This document shows positions 40,594-52,085 of a DNA stretch of 64,000 nucleotides, in pieces; positions within the stretch are counted from its first letter, which is position 1; each line of letters begins with the position of its first letter. The translations under genes were made by a program, and so were the position numbers. The notes beneath the pieces were generated by a model. That model did no database searches, was not told the DNA's origin, and saw only the letters and a list, made by a program, of their open reading frames with translations. The DNA comes from Siphonodentalium dalli (lineage: Eukaryota > Mollusca > Scaphopoda > Gadilida > Siphonodentaliidae), in contig CP136063.1 in the NCBI GenBank assembly GCA_032622095.1, positions 272,113,426-272,177,425 on the forward strand, written 5' to 3'.

Positions 40594-40911
40594 ATGGCAA
40601 GCACACAAGTGAACGTAAATTATATTTCAAATACTAGAGGTGGAAAGTATCTGGTATATGATAACTACAAATTCTCCGTTAAATCAAGGAGAAATTATCG
40701 AATTCATTGGCGATGTTGTAAGAAAGACTGTCGTGCAACCACCAACACTGAGAACGATATGGTGATATCCAACAGCGGCAACCATAACCACGAACCTGAT
40801 TTCAACCAAGTAGCAGCAGATTCCTGGATTACAGACCTCAAAATGCTTGTTAAGACAAGTAACAAGCCAGTAACAACGCTATACCAGGAAGAAATAGGAA
40901 GTATGTACTGA
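40594..40911 (+). pseudogene. FLYWCH zinc-finger fragment of a MULE-type transposase, island 2
   Basis: Identical in protein sequence to the fragment at 31657-31974, including the HWRCCKKDCRA and GNHNHEPD zinc-ligand blocks. The single nucleotide change (T40719) turns one cysteine codon TGC into TGT. The same early TGA stop follows YQEEIGSMY, so the truncation predates the duplication of the island. One change in 318 bp is too few to say whether the frame is under selection. Confidence 0.75.
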
Positions 40912-41094
40912 GTAAATTTAATTTCGCATTCTCATTAATCTGGCAACGCTCTTTATATTAGTATTCAGAAAGAAAACTAAGCAAGTAATAACTAAAGTAA
41001 AACTGGTGTAATGTTATATTATATATATTATAATTATTATTAAAGAATAGAGAATAATAAGCAAGTAATAACTCTATTAATGTTTATAATTTAA
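40912..41094. other. AT-rich gap replacing the MULE catalytic core, island 2
   Basis: Same 183-bp gap as in island 1, with the same pair of TAAGCAAGTAATAACT repeats (40978-40993 and 41058-41073). The loss of the catalytic core was already present before duplication. Confidence 0.55.
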
Positions 41095-41439
41095 CCATGC
41101 TATTTTTTGGAAGGGAGCCATGGCCGCCAGCTATGGAATCACCACGACACAATTGGTCCAAGAACGACAAATCATGTGGAAGGATGGCACCGAAAACTGC
41201 AGTTGGTGTTATCTTGCTCACACCCGAACATCTTCAGGTTGATAGATTTCCTGAAGAAAGAGCAAGCTTACCAGGAAGCAACCGTCATCCAATTGAGAGC
41301 GGGTGGAAGGATTGGTCCATGCAAGATGCGATATCGCAAAGTTGACAATTCCATCAGACATTTCAAGAGAGTTTTCGGCGCAGGCGAAATAGATATTCTC
41401 GAATACATGGATTCAGTATCAAACATTAATGTGCTATAA
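41095..41439 (+). pseudogene. C-terminal fragment of a FLYWCH/MULE transposase, island 2
   Basis: Identical in protein sequence to the fragment at 32158-32502, with the TNHVEGWH, HPNIFRLIDFLKKEQA and ILEYMDSVS blocks. No upstream start in frame and no DDE core. It is transcribed, if at all, in the same direction as the FLYWCH fragment 183 bp upstream. Confidence 0.62.
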
Positions 41440-42272
41440 TTCATGTTATGTTATATTGATAGTATTTGTTATATATATCTCGAGTATTTAATAAATTTGT
41501 TGAAATATATCACATGTGCATTTCTTCGTTCATAATGCAACTTCCTGTGTCCGTTCAGTGGCGGGGTTAAAATGTGTGGATAGGGCGAATATCGGCCTTT
41601 CGTTAGACACCAAAATGAGCCCTCTACGCGCTGTATTCCTCGAGTTTTGAATTTTCCAAAAACCCCAATTATCATCATCGTCCGGCCGCTCATCGCCGTC
41701 GAAATTAGCCATCGCCACCAATTCCCAGTAACAATTATGATAAAAACTATAGTCGGCAGCTCTGTGATGTTAAGGATTATCACACCTGCCCCAACACCTA
41801 CCCGAAACAATAGCCGCCGGGTGAACCGGACGACCCCGATGTATTAACGTGCTATTTGAACCTATTTACCAAATGTAAGCATACATCGCCACATTAAACA
41901 AGTTTCTGAATTTCTTTTAACACGGTTGTAGTAAGAATTAAAAAAATGTAAATTAATTAAATAAAGCCGATTATTCTCAGTTTAGAAACATACATAAAGG
42001 ATGATAAGCCTTGATTATGGCGGAAAATATTTATATTGTAGGTAACATACCTTTATTAGGTGATTATGTGCGGTCCGTACAACGAACCGGAGGACAGGCA
42101 TAATATATATGTATATGATGTCTTTGGGCTATTCATATTCCACCGACACGGAGAAACGGAAAAATTCCTATAGGTGCCGCGTTGGTTTAAACATTCAGAC
42201 TTTTTGTCAGTAAAAACATTCTACAATACGTTTTACGCCATCATTTTAACGAGAACAGCGCTCCTACATTAG
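41440..42272. other. Island 2 spacer, no gene recognised
   Basis: Counterpart of 32503-33335. Two substitutions were seen (41537 and 41827). The first changes one residue (Asn to His) in the unassigned minus-strand frame at 41530-41721. No gene called. Confidence 0.5.
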
Positions 42273-42782
42273 CCGCTGGCGTGTTCTGTCGACATGTATA
42301 GGTCCTGGGGTACATCACTGTGACAACGGCATTCGAAATGGCGTCATATTCAGCCCAATATAGTTTGCAACAGAATCGCGACTATGGTTCGAAAACCACC
42401 TTAGTTGCGGACAAGAACTACGCTCCTCACATGTGTCGATTGCGAGTTCTGTCGACATGTATATGTCGTGGTGTATATCACCATGGCAAATGCATTCGAA
42501 CCGGCGTCATTTGCACTTCAATTCTACAGAAAAACAGAGCAAATCTTAAGTGCGGTTTGAAACCCCCGGGTACACCGATGTATAGTTTAGTTCTGAATAT
42601 TCTGAGTTTTACGTCTTATTTTCGGACAAGTGTCACGTTTGTCCAAAACGAACAAACGGCGGGTTGTCGACATATATATGTCGTGGGGTGTATCACCATT
42701 ACATAGCGATTCGAACCAGCGTCACGTGTGCTTTTATTCTACCGATAAACTCAGCAAAACGTAGGTGCGGTTTGAAACCCCC
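42273..42782. repeat. Island 2 right arm: degenerate repeats with palindrome
   Basis: Counterpart of 33336-33845. The palindrome CGACATATATATGTCG is at 42668-42683. The arm ends with GTGCGGTTTGAAACCCCC joined directly to satellite GTTAGTCT, as in island 1. Confidence 0.75.
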
Positions 42783-45700
42783 GTTAGTCTATTCCTGGTA
42801 TGTTATAAATAAAGAGCGTTCATTGTTAGTCTATTCCTGATATATTACACATAAAGAACGCTCATTGTTAGTCTTACTCCTGGTATGTTACAAATAAAGA
42901 ACGCTCATTGTTAGTCTTACTCCTGGTATGTTACAAATAAAGAGAGTTCATTGTTAGTCTATTCCTTGTATGTTACAAATAAAGAACGCTCATTGTTAGT
43001 CTATTCCTGGTATGCTACAAATAAAGAACGCTCATTGTTAGTCTATTCCTGGTGTGTTACAAATAAAGAGCGTTCATTGTTAGTCTATACCTGGTATGAT
43101 ACAAATGAAGAGCGTTCATTGTGAGTCTACTCATTGTATATTACCAATAAAGAGCGTTCCTTGTTAGAAAATTCATGGTATGTTACAAATAAAGAACGCT
43201 CATTGTTCGTCTATTCCTGGTATGTTACAAATAAAGAGCGTTCATCGTTTGTCTATTCCTGGTATGTTACAAATAAAGAACGCTCATTGTTAGTCTATTC
43301 CTGGTATGTTACAAATAAAGAACGCTCATTGTTCGTCTATTCCTGGTATGTTACAAATAAAGAGCGTTCATCGTTAGTCTATTCCTGGTATGTTACAAAT
43401 AAAGAACGCTCATTGTTAGTCTATTCCTGGTATGTTACAAACAAAGAGCGTTCATTGTTAGTCTATTCCTGGTATGTTACAAATAAAGAACGCTCATTGT
43501 TTGTCTATTCCTGGTATGTTACAAATAAAGAACACTCATTGTTAGTCTATTCCTGGTATGTTATAAATAAAGAGCGTTCATTGTTAGTCTATTCCTGATA
43601 TATTACACATAAAGAACGCTCATTGTTAGTCTTACTCCTGGTATGTTACAAATAAAGAACGCTCATTGTTAGTCTTACTCCTGGTATGTTACAAATAAAG
43701 AGAGTTCATTGTTAGTCTATTCCTGGTATGTTACAAATAAAGAACCCTCATTGTTAGTCTATTCCTGGATTGTAACCAACAAAGAACGTCCATTGTTAGT
43801 CTTATTCATGGTATGTTACAAATAAAGAACGCTCATTGTTAGTCTATTCCTGGTATGTTACAAATAAAGAGCTTTCATCGTTAGTCTATTCCTGGTATGT
43901 TACAAATAAAGAACGCTCATTGTTAGTCTATTCCTGGTATGTTACAAATAAAGAGCGTTCATCGTTAGTCTATTCCTGGTATGTTACAAATAAAGAACGC
44001 TCATTGTTTGTCTATTCCTGGTATGTTACAAATAAAGAACGCTCACCGTTAGTCTATTCCTGGTATGTTATAAATAAAGAGCGTTTATTGTTAGTCTATT
44101 CCTCGTTTGTTATAAATAAAGAGCGTTCATTGTTAGTCTATTCCTGATATATTACACATAAAGAACGCTCATTGTTAGTCTTACTCCTGGTATGTTACAA
44201 ATAAAGAGCGTTCATTGTTAGTCTTACTCCTGGTATGTTTCAAATAAAGAATGTTCAGTGTTAGTCTATTCCTGGTATGTTACACACAAAGAGCGTTCAT
44301 TGTCAGTCTACTCATTGTATATTACCAATAAAGACCGTCCCTTGTTATTATATTCATGGTATGTTACAAATAAAGATCGTTCATTGTTAGTCTTATTCCT
44401 GGTATGTTACAAATAAAGAGTGTTCATTGTTAGTCTTACACAGTGTATGTTACAAATAAAGAGCGTTCACTGTTAGTCACCTCCTGACATGTTCATTGTT
44501 AGTCTATTCCTGGTATGTTACCAACAAAGATCATTCATTGTTAGTCTTATTCCTGTGATGTTACAAATAAAGAGCGTTAATTGTTAGTCTATTCTTGGTA
44601 TGTTACAAATAAAGAGCGTTCATTGTTAGTCTTACTCCTGGTATGTTACAAATAAAGAACGCTCATTGTTAGTCTATTCCTGGTATGTTATAAATAAAGA
44701 GCGTTCCTTGTTAGTATATTCATGGTATGTTACAAATAAAGATCGTGCATTGTTAGTCTTATTCCTGGTATGTTACACATAAAGAGCGTTCATTGTTAGT
44801 CTACTCATTGTATATTACCAATAAAGAGCGTTCCTTGTTAGAAAATTCATGGTATGTTACAAATAAAGATCGTTCATTGTTAGTCTTATTCCTGGTATGT
44901 TACAAATAAAGAACGCTCATTGTTAGTCTATTCCTGGTATGTTACAAATAAAGAGCGTTAATTGTTAGTCTATTCCTGGTATGTAACCAACAAGGAACGT
45001 CCATTGTTAGTCTTACTCCTGGTATGTTACAAATAAAGAACGCTCATTATTAGTCTTACTCTTGGTATGTTACATATAAAGAGCGTTGATTGATAGTCTA
45101 TTATTGGTATGTTACATATAAAGAACGCTCATTGTTAGTCTTACTCCTGGTATGTTACAAATAAAGAGTGTTCATTGTTAGTCTTACTCCTGGTATGTTA
45201 CAAATAAAGAACGCTCATTGCTAGTCTATTCCTGGTATGTTACAAATAAAAAGCGTTCATTGTTAGTCTTATTCCTGGTATGTTACAAATAAATAACGCT
45301 CATTGTTAGTCTATTCCTGGTATGTTACAAATAAAGAGCGTTCATTGTTAGTCTTATTCCTTGTATGTTACAAATAAAGAACGCTCATTGTTAGTCTGTT
45401 CCTGGTATGCTACAAATAAAGAACGCTCATTGTTAGTCTATTCCTGGTGTGTTACAAATAAAGAGCGTTCATTGTTAGTCTATACCTGGTATGATACAAA
45501 TAAAGAGCGTTCATTGTTAGTCTACTCATTGTATATTACCAATAAAGAGCGTTCCTTGTTAGAAAATTCATGGTATGTTACAAATAAAGAACGCTCATTG
45601 TTCGTCTATTCCTGGTATGTTACAAATAAAGAGCGTTCATCGTTAGTCTATTCCTGGTATGTTACAAATAAAGAACGCTCATTGTTAGTCTATTCCTGGT

Positions 45701-47444
45701 ATGTTACAAATAAAGAACGCTCATTGTTCGTCTATTCCTGGTATGTTACAAATAAAGAGCGTTCATCGTTAGTCTATTCCTGGTATGTTACAAATAAAGA
45801 ACGCTCATTGTTAGTCTATTCCTGGTATGTTACAAACAAAGAGCGTTCATCGTTAGTCTATTCCTGGTATGTTACAAATAAAGAACGCTCATTGTTTGTC
45901 TATTCCTGGTATGTTACAAATAAAGAACACTCATTGTTAGTCTATTCCTGGTATGTTATAAATAAAGAGCGTTCATTGTTAGTCTATTCCTGATATATTA
46001 CACATAAAGAACGCTCATTGTTAGTCTTACTCCTGGTATGTTACAAATAAAGAACGCTCATTGTTAGTCTTACTCCTGGTATGTTACAAATAAAGAGAGT
46101 TCATTGTTAGTCTATTCCTGGTATGTTACAAATAAAGAACGCTCATTGTTAGTCTATTCCTGGATTGTAACCAACAAAGAACGTCCATTATTAGTCTTAT
46201 TCATGGTATGTTACAAATAAAGAACACTCATTGTTAGTCTATTCCTGGTATGTTACAAATAAAGAGCGTTCATCGTTAGTCTATTCCTGGTATGTTACAA
46301 ATAAAGAACGCTCATTGTTTGTCTATTCCTGGTATGTTACAAATAAATAACGCTCATCGTTAGTCTATTCCTGGTATGTTATAAATAAAGAGCGTTTATT
46401 GTTAGTCTATTCCTCGTTTGTTATAAATAAAGAGCGTTCATTGTTAGTCTATTCCTGATATATTACACATAAAGAACGCTCATTGTTAGTCTTACTCCTG
46501 GTATGTTACAAATAAAGAGCGTTCATTGTTAGTCTTACTCCTGGTATGTTACAAATAAAGAATGTTCATTGTTAGTCTATTCCTGGTATGATACAAATAA
46601 AGAGCGTTCATTGTTAGTCTATTCCTGGTATGTTACAAATAAAGAACGCTCATTGTTATATAGTCTATTCCTGGTATGTTACAAATAAAGAGCGTTCATT
46701 GTTAGTCTTACTCCTGGTATGTTACAAATAAAGAACGCTCATTGTTAGTCTATTCCAGGTATGTTACAAATAAAGAACGTTTATTGCTAATCTTATTCCT
46801 TGTATGTTACAAATAAAGAACGCTCATTGTTAGTCTATTCCTGGTATGCTACAAATAAAGAACGCTTATTGTTAGTCTATTCCTGTTGTGTTACAAATAA
46901 AGAGCGTTCATTGTTAGTCTATACCTGGTATGATACAAATAAAGAGCGTTCATTGTTAGTCTACTCATTGTATATTACCAATAAAGAGCGTTCCTTGTTA
47001 GAAAATTCATGGTATGTTACAAATAAAGAACGCTCATTGTTCGTCTATTCCTGGTATGTTACAAATAAAGAGCATTCACCGTTAGTCTATTCCTGGTATG
47101 TTACAAATAAAGAACGCTCATTGTTAGTCTATTCCTGGTATGTTACAAATAAAGAGCGTTCATCGTTAGTCTATTCCTGGTATGTTACAAATAAAGAACG
47201 CTCATTGTTCGTCTATTCCTGGTATGTTACAAATAAAGAGCGTTCATCGTTAGTCTATTCCTGGTATGTTACCCATAAAGAACGCTCATTGTTAGTCTAT
47301 TCCTGGTATGTTACAAATAAAGAGCGTTCATCGTTAGTCTATTCCTGGTATGTTACAAATAAAGAACGCTCATTGTTTGTCTATTCCTGGTATGTTACAA
47401 ATAAAGAACACTCATTGTTAGTCTATTCCTGGTATGTTATAAAT
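42783..47444 (+). repeat. Satellite higher-order repeat, copy 5, left part
   Basis: Begins with the same pre-E monomers as after island 1. E starts at 42951, D at 43836, B at 45361 and C at 46800, with copy 1 spacings (E-B 2,410 bp). Private changes are a TGA at 43122-43124 (TTAGTC to TGAGTC) and a 168-bp, four-monomer deletion in segment C near 47260. The TGGTATGTTACCCATAAAG monomer there directly follows an SSLVYS monomer that lies four units earlier in copies 1 and 3. The array is interrupted at 47444 by the LINE-like insertion. Confidence 0.8.
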
Positions 47445-47626
47445 TACTTTGCAAAATCGAGCATAAAACTATGGTATTGCTTCCACCTTCAACATGATGG
47501 TCGTTATTCGGATACCATTATACCTGATCAACAACCACTTGATGTATAACTACCAATAGAAGCAGCTAGTGCATGTAGTGTTCTCTCATCTGTTCTTTTG
47601 TGTGAATGTTTGTCTGAGTGGACAAC

Positions 47627-47690
47627 ATGTGTGTGCGTTCGTGTGTGTGCGCGTGTTTGTATGAGAGAGTGTGAGAGAATGTGTGTGATG
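47627..47690. repeat. GT/GA-rich simple sequence
   Basis: Alternating GTGTGTGCG stretches followed by GAGAGAGTGTGAGAGA inside the LINE-like insertion. Alternating purine-pyrimidine DNA of this kind can adopt left-handed form. Otherwise it is a low-complexity 3' UTR segment. Confidence 0.7.
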
Positions 47691-47908
47691 CTGGGTATAC
47701 CAGGTGTATATGTGTCAATGTTAGTGGATGTCTCTGCGTGATTGCGGTATACATGTGTGACTTCGCATTTTGTGCGTGCCAAAACTAACTGTAAATATTT
47801 TGGATATTTCCTTATTATTATGTAACATTTTGTTCATGTCAGTACTTGTATATATGTTTGCTTTTGTGATGCTACTGTGATAAACTGTATTTATATTATA
47901 TAACAACT

Positions 47909-47922
47909 CTCCACCAATGGAG
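47909..47922 (+). other. Short stem-loop upstream of the poly(A) signal
   Basis: CTCCA at 47909-47913 and TGGAG at 47918-47922 form a perfect 5-bp stem with loop CCAA, 3 bases before AATAAA. Stem-loops at LINE 3' ends can be recognised by the element's reverse transcriptase. Whether this one is cannot be told from sequence. Confidence 0.5.
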
Positions 47923-47925
47923 GAC

Positions 47926-47931
47926 AATAAA
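47926..47931 (+). promoter_or_regulatory. AATAAA polyadenylation signal of the LINE-like insertion
   Basis: Canonical AATAAA directly before the AT microsatellite tail, consistent with the 3' end of an RNA that was reverse transcribed into this place. The same hexamer also occurs by chance in nearly every satellite monomer. Confidence 0.6.
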
Positions 47932-47932
47932 G

Positions 47933-47954
47933 ATATATATATATATATATATAT
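47933..47954. repeat. (AT)11 microsatellite tail
   Basis: Eleven AT dinucleotides form the right end of the LINE-like insertion and run into TATAAATAAAG of the satellite. Many LINE families end in short microsatellites rather than poly(A). Confidence 0.85.
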
Positions 47955-47958
47955 AAAT

Positions 47959-50900
47959 AAAGAGCGTTCATTGTTAGTCTATTCCTGATATATTACACAT
48001 AAAAAACGCTCATTGTTAGTCTTACTCCTGGTATGTTACAAATACAGAACGCTCATTGTTAGTCTTACTCCTGGTATGTTACAAATCAAGAACGTTCATT
48101 GTTAGTCTTACTCCTGGTATGTGACAAATAAAGAGAGTTCATTGTTAGTCTATTCCTGGTATGTTACAAATAAAGAACGCTCATCGTTAGTCTATTCCTG
48201 GATTGTAACCAACAAAGAACGTCTATTGTTAGTCTTATTCATGGTATGTTACAAATAAAGAGCGCTCATTGTTAGTCTATTCCTGGTATGTTACAAATAA
48301 AGAGCGTTCATCGTTAGTCTATTGCTGGTATGTTAAAAATAAAGAACGCTCATTGTTAGTCTATTCCTGGTATGTTACAAATAAAGAACGCTCATTGTTA
48401 GTCTATTCCTGGTATGTTACAAATAAAGTACGCTCATTGTTAGTCTATTCCTGGTGTGTTACAAATAAAGAGCGTTCATTGTTAGTCTATACCTGGTATG
48501 ATACAAATAAAGAGCGTTCATTGTTAGTCTACTCATTGTATATTACCAATAAAGAGCGTTCCTTGTTAGAAAATTCCTGGTATGTTACAAATAAAGAACG
48601 CTCATTGTTCGTCTATTCCTGGTATGTTACAAATAAAGAACGCTCATTGTTAGTCTATTCCTGGTATGTTATAAATAAAGAACGCTCATCGTTAGTCTAT
48701 ACCTGGTATGATACAAATAAAGAGCGTTCATTGTTAGTCTACTCATTGTATATTACCAATAAAGAGCGTTCCTTGTTAGAAAATTCCTGGTATGTTACAA
48801 ATAAAGAACGCTCATCGTTAGTCTATTCCTGGTATGTTACAAATAAAGAACGTTCATCGTTAGTCTATTATTGGTATGTTACAAACAAAGAGCGTTCATC
48901 GTTAGTCTATTCCTGGTATATTACAAATAAAGAACGCTCATTGTTTGTCTATTCCTGGTATGTTACACATAAAGAACGCTCATTGTTCGTCTATTCCTGG
49001 TATGTTACAAATAAAGAGCGTTCATCGTTAGTCTATTCCTGGTATGTTACAAATAAAGAACTCTCATTGTTAGTCTATTCCTGGTATGTTACAAATAAAG
49101 AACGCTCATTGTTAGTCTATTCCTGGTATGTTACAAATAAAGAACGCTCATTGTTTGTCTATTCCTGGTATGTTACACATAAAGAACGCTCATTGTTCGT
49201 CTATTCCTGGTATGTTACAAATAAAGAGCGTTCATTGTTAGTCTATTCCTGGTATGTTACACATAAAGAACGTCCATTGTTAGTCTATTCCTGGTATGTT
49301 ACAAATAAAGAACGCTCATTGTTCGTCTATTCCTGGTATGTTACAAATAAAGAGCGTTCATCGTTAGTCTATTCCTGGTATGTTACAAATAAAGAACGCT
49401 CATTGTTAGTCTATTCCTGGTATGTTACAAACAAAGAGCGTTCATCGTTAGTCTATTCCTGGTATGTTACAAATAAAGAACGCTCATTGTTTGTCTATTC
49501 CTGGTATGTTACAAATAAATAACACTCATTGTTAGTCTATTCCTGGTATGTTATAAATAAAGAGCGTTCATTGTTATTCTATTCCTGATATATTACACAT
49601 AAAGAACGCTCATTGTTAGTCTTACTCCTGGTATGTTACAAATAAAGAGGGTTCATCGTTAGTCTATTCCTGATATATTACACATAAAGAACGCTCATTG
49701 TTAGTCTATTCCTGGTATGTTACACATAAAGAACGCTCATTGTTAGTCTACTCCTGGTATGTTACAAATAAAGAACGCTCATTGTTCGTCTATTCCTGGT
49801 ATGTTACAAATAAAGAGCGTTCATCGTTAGTCTATTCCTGATATATTACACATAAAGAACGCTCATTGTTAGTCTTACTCCTGGTATGTTACAAATAAAG
49901 AACGCTCATTGTTAGTCTTACTCCTGGTATGTTACAAATAAAGAGAGTTCATTGTTAGTCTATTCCTGGTATGTTACAAATAAAGAACGCTCATTGTTCG
50001 TCTATTCCTGGTATGTTACAAATAAAGAGCGTTCATCGTTAGTCTATTCCTGATATATTACACATAAAGAACGCTCATTGTTAGTCTTACTCCTGGAATG
50101 TTACAAATAAAGAACGCTCATTGTTAGTCTTACTCCTGGTATGTTACAAATAAAGAGAGTTCATTGTTAGTCTATTCATGGTATATTACACATAAAGAAC
50201 GCTCATTGTTCGTCTATTCCTGGTATGTTACAAATAAAGAACTCTCATTGTTCGTCTACTCCTGGTATGTTACAAATAAAGAGCGTTCATCGTTAGTCTA
50301 CTCCTGATATATTACACATAAAGAACGCTCTTTGTTAGTCTTACTCCTGGTATGTTACAAATAAAGAGGGTTCATCGTTAGTCTATTCCTGATATATTAC
50401 ACATTAAGAACGCTCATTGTTAGTCTTACATGTACTCCTGGTTTGTTACAAATAAAGAACGCTCATTGTTAGTCTTACTCCTGGTATGTTACAAATAAAG
50501 AGAGTTCATTGTTAGTCTATTCCTGGTATGTTACAAATAAAGAACGCTCATTGTTCGTCTATTCCTGGTATGTTACAAATAAAGAACGCTCATTGTTCGT
50601 CTATTCCTGGTATGTTACAAATGAAGAACGCTCATTGTTCGTCTATTCCTAGTATGTTACAAATAAAGAGCGTTCATCGTTAGTCTATTCCTGGTATGTT
50701 ACAAATAAAGAACGCTCATTGTTCGTCTACTCCTGGTATGTTACAAATAAAGAACGTTCATTGTTAGTCTATTCCTGGTATGTTACAAATAAAGAACGCT
50801 CATTGTTCGTCTATTCCTGGTATGTTACAAATAAAGAGCGTTCATCGTTAGTCTATTCCTGATATATTACACATAAAGAACGCTCATTGTTAGTCTTACT

Positions 50901-52085
50901 CCTGGTATGTTACATATAAAGAACGCACATTGTTAGTCTTACTCCTGATATGTTACAAATAAAGAGCGTTCATCGTTAGTCTATTCCTGATATATTACAC
51001 ATAAAGAACGCTCATTGTTAGTCTTACTCCTGGTATGTTACAAATAAAGAACGCTCATTGTTAGTCTTACTCCTGGTATGTTACAAATAAAGAGAGTTCA
51101 TTGTTAGTCTATTCATGGTATATTACACATAAAGAATGCTCATTGTTCGTCTATTCCTGGTATGTTACAAATAAAGAGCGTTCATCGTTAGTCTATTCCT
51201 GGTATGTTACACATAAAGAACGCTCATTGTTAGTCTTACTCCTGGAATGTTACAAATAAAGAACGCTCATTGTTAGTCTTACTCCTGGTATGTTACAAAT
51301 AAAGAGAGTTCATTGTTAGTCTATTCATGGTATATTACACATAAAGAATGCTCATTGTTCGTCTATTCCTGGTATGTTACAAATAAAGAACTCTCATTGT
51401 TCGTCTACTCCTGGTATGTTACAAATAAAGAGCGTTCATCGTTAGTCTACTCCTGATATATTACACATAAAGAACGCTCATTGTTAGTCTTACTCCTGGT
51501 TTGTTACAAATAAAGAGGGTTCATCGTTAGTCTATTCCTGATATATTACACATAAAGAACGCTCATTGTTAGTCTTACTCCTGGTTTGTTACAAATAAAG
51601 AACGCTCATTGTTAGTCTTACTCCTGGTATGTTACAAATAAAGAGAGTTCATTGTTAGTCTATTCCTGGTATGTTACAAATAAAGAACGCTCATTGTTCG
51701 TCTATTCCTGGTATGTTACAAATAAAGAACGCTCATTGTTCGTCTATTCCTGGTATGTTACAAATGAAGAACGCTCATTGTTCGTCTATTCCTAGTTTGT
51801 TACAAATAAAGAGCGTTCATCGTTAGTCTATTCCTGGTATGTTACAAATAAAGAACGCTCATTGTTCGTCTACTCCTGGTATGTTACAAATAAAGAACGT
51901 TCATAGTTAGTCTATTCCTGGTATGTTACAAATAAAGAACGCTCATTGTTCGTCTACTCCTGGTATGTTACAAATAAAGAACGCTCATTGTTCGTCTATT
52001 CCTGGTATGTTACAAATAAAGAACGCTCATTGTTAGTCTATTCCTGGTATGTTACAAATAAAGAACGCTCATTGTTAGTCTATTC
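47959..52085 (+). repeat. Satellite higher-order repeat, copy 5, right part and shuffled tail
   Basis: Continues segment C end, then A at 48269-49522 (one Val-to-Ile change, TGGTATATTAC near 48917). From 49540 it is shuffled TGATATATT, GAGGGTTC and GAGAGTTC monomers. The CACATTAAG landmark is at about 50402, followed by TTACATGTACTCC (50427) instead of an island. Monomers with CAAATGAAGAACG and TCCTAGT (about 50620-50650 and 51760-51795) mark two related runs. The array joins copy 6 at about 52085. Confidence 0.75.

Larger units (their letters stand above)
38040..42782. mobile_element. 4.74-kb non-satellite island, copy 2
   Basis: Same content, order and orientation as the island at 29104, offset 8,936-8,937 bp. 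Differences seen by eye: A30369/T39305, one extra G in the G-run (40052-40059), A31621/G40558, C31782/T40719 (synonymous in the FLYWCH frame), T32600/G41537, A32890/C41827. That is about 0.1% divergence. Both satellite junctions are identical to those of copy 1, so this is a segmental duplication, not a second insertion. Confidence 0.9.
47445..47958 (+). mobile_element. 514-bp insertion, probable 5'-truncated LINE 3' end
   Basis: Unique sequence inserted into a GTTATAAATAAAG monomer. The uninterrupted counterpart at 25866 and in other copies reads straight through. The right end is TATAAAT (47952-47958), matching TATAAAT at 47438-47444 on the left, a possible 7-bp target duplication, though it merges with the AT tail. 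It ends with a small hairpin, AATAAA and (AT)n, the usual layout of a non-LTR retrotransposon 3' end. The first about 100 bp stay open in frame with the satellite (to a TAA at 47547) but resemble no reverse transcriptase part I can name. The rest looks like 3' UTR. A reverse-transcribed mRNA tail is an alternative. Confidence 0.6.

Noticed and set aside
47528-47927. Minus-strand frames of 62-84 codons rich in His and Thr
   Set aside because: They translate the GT/GA-rich low-complexity tract of the LINE-like insertion in reverse.
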